From NCBI GenBank assembly GCA_002839245.1, contig PGXR01000182.1:1-5836 (forward strand): a DNA stretch of 5,836 bases. The letters run 5' to 3'. Of this stretch, positions 1 through 4,742 are shown piece after piece; position 1 is the stretch's first letter; each line of letters begins with the position of its first letter. The notes beneath the pieces were generated by a model that was not told the DNA's origin, made no database searches, and saw only the letters and a list, made by a program, of their open reading frames with translations. The position numbers and the translations under genes were made by a program. This stretch comes from Spirochaetae bacterium HGW-Spirochaetae-7. Its GTDB lineage: Bacteria > Spirochaetota > Spirochaetia > Treponematales > UBA12059.

Positions 1-340
1 CTCCCTCGATTACCTGGGCGATATCGGGAACTATGCGGATCCTCGAGAATCCGGCTTGCTTGAGAAGGAAGTAGAGTTCCCTCAGGAGGTCGCGGGAGGC
101 ACTGGGGATGGCGATGATCGCTTCGTCCGCCGGCGTCCGCGCCAACAGCATGGCGACGTCCCTGATGGGGCCGAGCACCGGAACGCCTTCTATCCGGCGG
201 CCTATCTTTACGGGGTCGTCGTCCAGGAACGCGACTATAGAACCGAGCGCTGACTTTTCCCTGATGTCCCTCGCTATGGCTCGCCCGGCAAAGCCGGCTC
301 CGAGGATGTATATCCTGGAATTCTCAGGTGTCTTTCCCAT
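1..340 (-). CDS. Nucleotide-sugar epimerase/dehydratase, CapD/FlaA1-like (N-terminal part, runs off left edge)
   Basis: The minus-strand frame starting at the ATG at 340-338 stays open to position 1 and gives about 113 residues of an N-terminal Rossmann domain. Residues 9-20 read RIYILGAGFAGR, with the GxGxxG dinucleotide-binding loop at 14-19. The run AFLDDDP at 37-43, followed by a K-x-G-x-x-I-x-G-V-P-V-L-G pattern, and a later I-V-P-D-I segment are typical of the CoA-binding-like domain that precedes the SDR catalytic domain in CapD/WbpM/PglF-type UDP-sugar 4,6-dehydratases/epimerases. These enzymes make nucleotide sugars for surface polysaccharide or glycan synthesis. No membrane helices precede the Rossmann fold, so this is probably a soluble short form rather than the membrane-anchored WbpM form. 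The start overlaps the end of loaP by 17 bp in another frame, indicating coupling; an AAAGGA stretch lies about 13 nt upstream. The catalytic SDR domain is outside the window, so substrate and reaction are inferred. A PglD-like acetyltransferase also begins with such a domain but fits the later residues less well. Confidence 0.8.
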   Translation of the reverse strand, partial: MGKTPENSRIYILGAGFAGRAIARDIREKSALGSIVAFLDDDPVKIGRRIEGVPVLGPIRDVAMLLARTPADEAIIAIPSASRDLLRELYFLLKQAGFSRIRIVPDIAQVIEG

Positions 341-875
341 CGTCGTCACCGGGTCCTTTCGCCGCCTTCTCGAGTATCTCGAAGCCCATGTCGACGAGGA
401 ACGAATTCTCGCACATGTCCAGCCTTATCTTGGCCCGGCTCTTGCGCTTGTCCACCCTGACGATCAGTCCTTCGAGTCCCTTGAGCGGACCTTCGATCAC
501 GACGATGCGGTCGTCATCGTCGAATCGCACTTTCGATATATCGGCAACTTTCCCGAACGACATGAAGTGGGCGAGGAGCCGGCGATCCTTCTCCTTGACC
601 GGGCGCGGTTCCTTGGTAGAGGGCAGGGCGCGGACGAAATTCGGCGTCGTCCTGACGATCCATCGCTGGATGACCCCGAGTTCTGTCGAATCGGTGGCCA
701 GGAAGACGTAGCCGGGAAACAGCGGCCGCTCTTCTCGTCGCGACTTGCCTGCCTTCCTGACCATGACGGCCTTTTTTGGAATAAAAACGGTGGCGCACAT
801 ACGGGGGTCATCGGAGATGCGTTCGGAGAAATCCACTTCCTTGCCCGTCCAGACCTGGACGGCGTAGTACTCCAT
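324..875 (-). CDS. loaP: LoaP-like NusG paralogue, processive transcription antiterminator
   Basis: This 183-residue protein has a NusG N-terminal (NGN) domain at about 1-85 and a KOW domain at about 115-170. Residues 3-13 (YYAVQVWTGKE) match the NGN opening strand and PLFPGYVF at 51-58 is the hallmark NusG motif. The KOW part, VIEGPLKGLEGLI at 126-138 followed by a basic V-D-K-R-K-S-R-A-K-I stretch, resembles LoaP (GPLKGLEG, then a basic DRHKR-like segment) more than housekeeping NusG. LoaP proteins ride RNA polymerase and suppress termination in long polysaccharide or polyketide operons. Its position directly before a nucleotide-sugar enzyme gene, with overlapping ends, fits that role. The start at 875 was chosen because GGAGG lies 10 nt upstream and homology begins there. 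An in-frame ATG at 929 would add 18 non-conserved residues and lies upstream of the transcription start predicted from the candidate promoter. Symbol assigned by family resemblance only; an RfaH/UpxY-type paralogue is the alternative. Confidence 0.87.
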   Translation of the reverse strand: MEYYAVQVWTGKEVDFSERISDDPRMCATVFIPKKAVMVRKAGKSRREERPLFPGYVFLATDSTELGVIQRWIVRTTPNFVRALPSTKEPRPVKEKDRRLLAHFMSFGKVADISKVRFDDDDRIVVIEGPLKGLEGLIVRVDKRKSRAKIRLDMCENSFLVDMGFEILEKAAKGPGDDDGKDT

Positions 876-885
876 GCCTCGTATG

Positions 886-890
886 CCTCC
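886..890 (-). promoter_or_regulatory. Ribosome binding site of loaP
   Basis: GGAGG on the minus strand, 10 nt upstream of the ATG at 875. It decides in favour of the shorter loaP start over the in-frame ATG at 929, which has no comparable site. Confidence 0.65.
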
Positions 891-899
891 GCTGCCGCT

Positions 900-927
900 G
901 TCGGACGCGGTTTTGGCCGCCCGGGAC
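900..927 (-). promoter_or_regulatory. Imperfect leader hairpin upstream of loaP
   Basis: On the minus strand, GTC-cc-GG-GCGG pairs with CCGC-gt-CC-GAC around a CCAAAA loop, giving nine possible pairs interrupted by two 2-nt bulges. The hairpin sits between the candidate loaP promoter and the loaP ribosome binding site. It has no downstream U-run, so it is not an intrinsic terminator. LoaP family members are known to recognise a hairpin in the 5' leader of their target operon, so this could be the loading site. The predicted transcription start (around 924) would trim the outermost GTC/GAC pairs. That functional reading is inference; short GC-rich hairpins also arise by chance in DNA of this composition. 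Confidence 0.3.
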
Positions 928-930
928 AAA

Positions 931-960
931 AACGTAGCATGAAGCCGAACCGGACGGCAA
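931..960 (-). promoter_or_regulatory. Candidate promoter for the loaP-epimerase operon
   Basis: On the minus strand a TTGCCG -35-like box (960-955) and a TACGTT -10-like box (936-931) are separated by 18 bp. A TG one base before the -10 box could act as an extended -10 element. The predicted start is near 924, leaving a leader of roughly 49 nt. The hexamer matches are only moderate, but the 18-bp spacing and the TACGTT box recur in front of the MFS gene, which raises the plausibility. Confidence 0.4.
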
Positions 961-973
961 GGCGCTTTGTACC

Positions 974-1002
974 TTAACTGAAAATGGAATACTACCGATA
1001 AA
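974..1002 (+). promoter_or_regulatory. Weak candidate promoter for the secreted-protein/SPOR operon
   Basis: TTAACT (974-979) and GATAAA (997-1002) are separated by 17 bp and each match four of six sigma70 consensus positions. This lies in an AT-rich patch inside an otherwise GC-rich gap and back-to-back with the loaP promoter. Transcription would start only about ten bases before the gene, right at the Shine-Dalgarno sequence. An overlapping alternative is TTGTAC (967-972) with TACTAC (990-995), also 17 bp apart. The sequence does not decide between them. Confidence 0.3.
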
Positions 1003-1019
1003 CGGGTATAAGGATACGA

Positions 1020-1541
1020 ATGATGAAAACCTTCGCGCTGGCTGTACTGGTCTCGATCGCTTCGGCCCTCAGTCCCGTCGTCGCGCAGACGATAGGGATT
1101 GCCATGATCGAATCCGGCGGCAGCTTGGGACCGGTGGCCACCCGCTCTTCGGAAATGGTCATAAACGGTGCGCTCGATACGCTGTTCGAAGCCGGACTGA
1201 TCGGCACCAACGAAAGGCCTTTGGCGGGAGACGAATCGGCATTCCTGTCGTTCGTGCCCGGAACCGTTTCGATAGAGGGTTTTGTCGACTATGTCATAGT
1301 CGTATTCGCGGAGTATCGGGGGACAGTCCCCGTGCCCGATTGCAGGTACAGACTCGTACGCGTCGGCGACGGAAGAGTATTGGCACAGGGTGCGGTGCCT
1401 GCGGCGAAACCGGCCTCTCCGCGCGAGGTCGATATGGAAAAAGCCTGTTCAGCCGTGGGATCGGCCATCGCTGCCGAATGCGGCATTGTCTTGCGGGGTA
1501 CAGCAGCGTCGTGGAGGAAGCATGGATATGAAGAAGCGTAG
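1020..1541 (+). CDS. Secreted protein of unknown function, 173 residues
   Basis: I do not recognise this protein. It opens with a typical Sec signal peptide: MMK, a hydrophobic core of about 14 residues, and a likely cleavage after VVA near residue 22. There is no lipobox cysteine at the cleavage site, so it should be soluble in the periplasm or outside the cell. The mature part begins with a hydrophobic strand (TIGIAMIES), then an amphipathic helix-like stretch, a second strand (DYVIVVFAEY) and a Y-R-L-V-R-V-G-D-G-R-V-L turn. This order is loosely reminiscent of CsgG/FlgO/LpoB-like alpha-beta envelope proteins, but that is a guess from pattern only. It has three cysteines in its C-terminal half. 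AAGGA at 1010-1014 is 5 nt from the ATG at 1020 and 8 nt from a second ATG at 1023, so the start may be three bases downstream. Its stop overlaps the SPOR gene start by 20 bp, implying co-transcription, translational coupling and probably a shared envelope role. Confidence 0.82.
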   Translation: MMKTFALAVLVSIASALSPVVAQTIGIAMIESGGSLGPVATRSSEMVINGALDTLFEAGLIGTNERPLAGDESAFLSFVPGTVSIEGFVDYVIVVFAEYRGTVPVPDCRYRLVRVGDGRVLAQGAVPAAKPASPREVDMEKACSAVGSAIAAECGIVLRGTAASWRKHGYEEA

Positions 1542-3366
1542 AATCGCCTTCGCGGTCGTCCTGGCGGCCATGGCCGCTCTTGCATCTGCATCCTCCTGGG
1601 AAGGCAGCGCGATGACGGGTTCCTACGGGGACTTCCCGGCATCCGGCTATTACGCCGCGTGCAATTCGTTCGCGCGCAACACCTCCGTGGAGGTGGTCAA
1701 CCTGGAGAACGGCAGGTCGATCACGGTCATAGTAACGAGAGGGTTGGAGAATTCCGGCGTCTTCATGATGTTTTCCGTGGAAGCTGCCAGTGCGTTGGGC
1801 CTGCAGCCAGGCCGGGTTGCCAGGATACGGGCGTCCGAACCGCGTAGCGCCGTTGAGCTTGCTCCCGCCAGCGGGTCGACCGCTTCTTTCGATCCTGACT
1901 TGAACCCCAGGCTGTTGGCTACCGAAGAATTGAAAAAGCTTGGCTACACGCTGACCGAAACCGGTTCGAAGCCAATAGAAGCGCCAGGTTCTCCCGCCGT
2001 TGCGGCGGTCGCGCCCAAGGCAGCCCCTGAACCAGTCCCCGCGCCGGCTCCAGTAGCGCCGACAGTCGCGCCGGCTCCGGCGGCGGTCGCCAAGCCGACC
2101 GCGATCGGAGTGGAAGTGCCGCCAGGTGTAATGGCTCGCGCCGCTACCGTTCCCGTAGCCGAGCCCACACCCGTAGACGGCCGTCGTCCCGAGCCGATAG
2201 CCAGCATGAAACCGCGGCCGGTCAGGACGGTCGTGCTGCCTCAACTCCCTGAACCGTCAACTCCGACGGCCAAGACGCCCGCGCCTATCATGAACGAACA
2301 TGTACCCGAAGCTTTCGCGTCGTTGCTGCCCGTACCCGACGAGACACCGATCAGGGTGGAACCCCAGGCGACGCCCAAGCGTTATGAGGCGCCTGCGCTC
2401 AGGCCCGAGGCGTTCACCGCTGGCCTGAAGGCCGCCCCGACCGGAGCCGTGATACCGCTCGCCATGGCGGAACCGCTGCCGGTAAGCCATGCGCGCGCCT
2501 TGGCGTACGTCATGACCGCTCCCGGCCGACTCGACCCCGCAAGCAAGGTTGTACTGTCAGACCCCTCGTTGCCCTCGTCACAGCAGGCCGTGGCCCTGGC
2601 GCGGATGGTGCCACCGATGGAAAATTCCGGCACTGTTGCAGAGCTGGCCTGGCCTGAAATCGAAGCGGATGGAATTCCCGAGGTGGCGATGGCCTTGCTG
2701 GTCGCTCCCTTGCCGACGATACCGGCCACGAGCCTGGCAGAAGGCGAGATCGTGCTGCCATCAAGCGAAGGTCCGGCTGCCCTGGCTCTCGAGACGCCCG
2801 TATTCGGCGCGGCGGAAACTGTGGTCGCCCTCGAAGAAGCCCAGGTCGAACCGGACGAGACGCCGGTCGCCCTGGCCGAGGGCGGTCTGCCTATCCCGGC
2901 GTCGGCGGCTCCCACCGGGCTCCAGGAAGCCGCGGAGCAGAAACCTGAGACGGCACCGTATGTCGAATCCCCACGCGAGTACATCGTCGCAATCGAGCCG
3001 ACCTCTCCCAAGCCTCCTGCGGCGACGACGCCTGCGGCGACGACGCCTGCGCCGGTCACCGGCAAGCCTGCCGTCACTGCCGCACCGGTAGCGCCCGTGA
3101 CTGCCGCCCCCGCGGCTCCGACCGGGACTCTGCAGAAGGGTCTCTACTATATACAGATAGGAGCTTACCGAAACGAATCAGCGGCCAAGGACGCCTCGGT
3201 CAGGATCGGTTCCAGCTTCGCCGTCCTCATCGAACGGATCGGCGATAAAGGGAAGGAAACCTGGCGGGTCTACGTCGGCCCGTTGAGCAGGGACGAGAGC
3301 GGCGTAGCCCTGGTCAGGGTGCGCTCGATGGGCTACAAGGACGCATTTGTCAAGAGCGGCGGCTGA
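1522..3366 (+). CDS. Exported SPOR-domain protein with degenerate RlpA-like double-psi beta-barrel
   Basis: This 614-residue protein has a signal peptide (MKKRR plus a hydrophobic core, likely cleaved after ASA near residue 23). An RlpA-like double-psi beta-barrel spans about 33-105: the order YAAC (44-47), T-S-V-E-V-V-N-L-E-N-G-R-S (54-66) and F-S-V-E-A-A-S-A-L-G (84-93) follows the RlpA pattern. However, the catalytic Asp of the family's N-D-R-G-P motif is absent (T-R-G at 72-74), as is the Asp of the I-D-L-S motif (M-M-F-S), and the usual AAH histidine is replaced. Residues 108-538 form a Pro/Ala-rich, low-complexity linker long enough to span the periplasm. A C-terminal SPOR domain (about 540-614, starting GLYYIQIGAY) is expected to bind denuded septal glycan strands. 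The protein is therefore probably a septal or wall scaffold, not an active lytic transglycosylase. GGAGG at 1513-1517 lies 4 nt from this ATG and 10 nt from an in-frame ATG at 1528, which may be the true start. Confidence 0.85.
   Translation: MDMKKRRIAFAVVLAAMAALASASSWEGSAMTGSYGDFPASGYYAACNSFARNTSVEVVNLENGRSITVIVTRGLENSGVFMMFSVEAASALGLQPGRVARIRASEPRSAVELAPASGSTASFDPDLNPRLLATEELKKLGYTLTETGSKPIEAPGSPAVAAVAPKAAPEPVPAPAPVAPTVAPAPAAVAKPTAIGVEVPPGVMARAATVPVAEPTPVDGRRPEPIASMKPRPVRTVVLPQLPEPSTPTAKTPAPIMNEHVPEAFASLLPVPDETPIRVEPQATPKRYEAPALRPEAFTAGLKAAPTGAVIPLAMAEPLPVSHARALAYVMTAPGRLDPASKVVLSDPSLPSSQQAVALARMVPPMENSGTVAELAWPEIEADGIPEVAMALLVAPLPTIPATSLAEGEIVLPSSEGPAALALETPVFGAAETVVALEEAQVEPDETPVALAEGGLPIPASAAPTGLQEAAEQKPETAPYVESPREYIVAIEPTSPKPPAATTPAATTPAPVTGKPAVTAAPVAPVTAAPAAPTGTLQKGLYYIQIGAYRNESAAKDASVRIGSSFAVLIERIGDKGKETWRVYVGPLSRDESGVALVRVRSMGYKDAFVKSGG
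3016..3051 (+). repeat. 15-bp tandem repeat in the SPOR-protein linker
   Basis: The unit CCTGCGGCGACGACG occurs twice exactly (3016-3030 and 3031-3045), followed by six bases of a third copy. It encodes P-A-A-T-T repeats. The unit length is a multiple of three, so copy-number change would alter linker length without breaking the frame. Confidence 0.85.
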
Positions 3367-3373
3367 GGACCGT

Positions 3374-4588
3374 TCATGAACCGGCTGCTTGCCCTGGCGG
3401 CGATCGTCGCAGCTCGGGAACCGCGACCATGAAGACCTGGATCCCGGCGCCGGCGGCCGTCAGCAACGCAAGGCCCATGAACACGACGGGCATCGAGAAC
3501 TCCTGATACAGGACGCCGCCCGCTATCGAGCCTATGACCTGCCCAAGGGTAACGAGCGCTTCGTGTACCGTCGCGCGCTTGTCGCGGTCTGAAGCGCCGC
3601 TCGTCGCGTAGAACAGCGAATTGTTGTACATGACCGACTGCAAGAGGCCGACGAGGCCGAAGCAGAGCGCGAATCCCAGCGGGCTTCGCTGAAACACCAG
3701 GAACGTCAGCGTGGCCGCGGTGCCAGCCGAAAGGATCGGCAGTGCCGCACGCTTGAACTGCCAGAAAGTCAGCCGCCCAAGCGCGAAGAATCCGAATGCT
3801 GTCGCCAATGCGCGCACCGTCAGCACGAGGCCTATCGACGATTCACTTATAGACAGCTCGTCCCGCGCGAAGACCGGGAAGACGTTGAACATGACACCCA
3901 TGACGGCGTATATGAGGAAAGCTCCGAGCCAGGCGGGATAGCGAAGCGAGGTGGACCTGTCGATACCAGCCGCCGCGGCATTTGCTGCGGGTTTCCCGGG
4001 AAAGCCTTCGTCCTCGACGAACAAGCGGGAGGCCAGGACGTAGGCTGCGTCGATGGCAAACAGGACAGCCGCGAAGATAACCGGAAGGAACTTGCCTCGT
4101 TCCGACAGCAGGCCGGCGATATACGAACTGAAGATGCCTCCGAGGCTCCACGAGAAACTGAAGAGGCTCGTGGCGCGGTTGAGTTCGGCCCCCTCGTAGC
4201 CTTTTGAGAGCCAACCCATCACCGGCGGCCAGAAGAAGGCCGTGATGAATCCGTACAAGGCGCACGCGACGAAAGCCTGCATGAGTCCTGGCCAGAGAAT
4301 GAACGACATCAGTATCGTCGAACTGCCGCCGAGCATGATGGCCATGGAGGATCGGGGCCTGAAACGCCTGACCAATCGGCGCAGAAGGATGCATCCGAGG
4401 AAATAGGAAGTCGACCAGACGGCGCCGAATGCTCCAACCAGAGCGGGGCTCGCTCCATACAGGTCCTTGACTACGAAGAGGATTCCCAGTGCCATCGTTC
4501 CGATGGCCAGGCTGTTGATGAAGGCGGCCGGAATGATGACCGCCATCTTGCCTGGGCGAGTGCCTTTTTTCGGAGTGCCGTTTTTCAT
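3374..4588 (-). CDS. Major facilitator superfamily transporter, substrate unknown
   Basis: This 404-residue protein is strongly hydrophobic, with about twelve predicted membrane helices in two halves. A hydrophilic central loop lies at roughly residues 190-212 (charged and Ala-rich), as expected between the two six-helix bundles. A basic R-R-L-V-R-R-F-R-P-R stretch follows the second helix, where MFS proteins carry their conserved loop motif. A F-F-W-P-P motif in the fourth helix and S-F-S-W-S-L-G-G in the fifth resemble uncharacterised drug/sugar-type MFS permeases. Substrate and direction cannot be read from the sequence. I chose the ATG at 4588 because the hydrophobic region starts soon after it, a weak GAGAG lies 8 nt upstream, and a candidate promoter sits just beyond. 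The longer start at 4663 would fall inside that promoter's -35 box. The gene ends 7 bp from the convergent SPOR gene and is divergent from the ligase gene, so it is probably a single-gene transcript. Confidence 0.87.
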   Translation of the reverse strand: MKNGTPKKGTRPGKMAVIIPAAFINSLAIGTMALGILFVVKDLYGASPALVGAFGAVWSTSYFLGCILLRRLVRRFRPRSSMAIMLGGSSTILMSFILWPGLMQAFVACALYGFITAFFWPPVMGWLSKGYEGAELNRATSLFSFSWSLGGIFSSYIAGLLSERGKFLPVIFAAVLFAIDAAYVLASRLFVEDEGFPGKPAANAAAAGIDRSTSLRYPAWLGAFLIYAVMGVMFNVFPVFARDELSISESSIGLVLTVRALATAFGFFALGRLTFWQFKRAALPILSAGTAATLTFLVFQRSPLGFALCFGLVGLLQSVMYNNSLFYATSGASDRDKRATVHEALVTLGQVIGSIAGGVLYQEFSMPVVFMGLALLTAAGAGIQVFMVAVPELRRSPPGQAAGS

Positions 4589-4633
4589 GGATGCAACTCT
4601 CTGTTCTTGCCACGCATGGCGGCCGTCGGCCCC

Positions 4634-4663
4634 AACGTAGCCCGCCTCCAGCCCATGGGTCAA
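4634..4663 (-). promoter_or_regulatory. Candidate promoter for the MFS gene
   Basis: TTGACC (4663-4658) and TACGTT (4639-4634) on the minus strand are spaced by 18 bp. The -35 box matches five of six consensus positions; the -10 box is weaker at three of six. The predicted start near 4627 leaves a leader of about 39 nt and supports the ATG at 4588. The architecture copies that seen upstream of loaP. Confidence 0.45.
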
Positions 4664-4686
4664 GACATGGCTATGTCGTGCTGTCG

Positions 4687-4716
4687 TTGACCGCGCAGAA
4701 ATTCCCGGTCTACAAT
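4687..4716 (+). promoter_or_regulatory. Promoter of the DNA ligase gene
   Basis: TTGACC (4687-4692) and TACAAT (4711-4716) are separated by 18 bp. Each hexamer matches five of six sigma70 consensus positions, the best promoter in the window. Transcription should start near 4723, giving a leader of about 20 nt. It lies back-to-back with the MFS promoter, with the two -35 boxes only 23 bp apart. Confidence 0.7.
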
Positions 4717-4742
4717 GCCCTTGTACATTCGATCGAGGCGGT

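Noticed and set aside
108..977. A 289-codon plus-strand open frame opposite loaP and the epimerase start
   Set aside because: It lies antisense to two well-supported genes, has no recognisable domain and its composition is what a high-GC antisense frame gives. The NusG and Rossmann motifs fix the coding strand as minus.
1294..2244. A 316-codon minus-strand open frame opposite the secreted and SPOR genes
   Set aside because: Its translation is Arg/Gly-rich and low-complexity, typical of an antisense shadow; the plus strand has signal peptides, ribosome binding sites and domain motifs.
2382..3077. A 231-codon minus-strand frame rich in Ala, Gly and Ser
   Set aside because: It is the complement of the Pro/Ala-rich linker of the SPOR protein; the composition follows directly from the opposite strand.
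3372..3381. The palindrome GTTCATGAAC as a terminator or operator
   Set aside because: It is short, has no adjacent U-run and overlaps the MFS stop codon; a 10-bp palindrome is not enough to call a site.
4621..4631. A GGCC-GAC-GGCC hairpin in the MFS leader
   Set aside because: Four base pairs with a three-base loop are expected often by chance in GC-rich DNA, and nothing around it suggests a riboswitch or attenuator.
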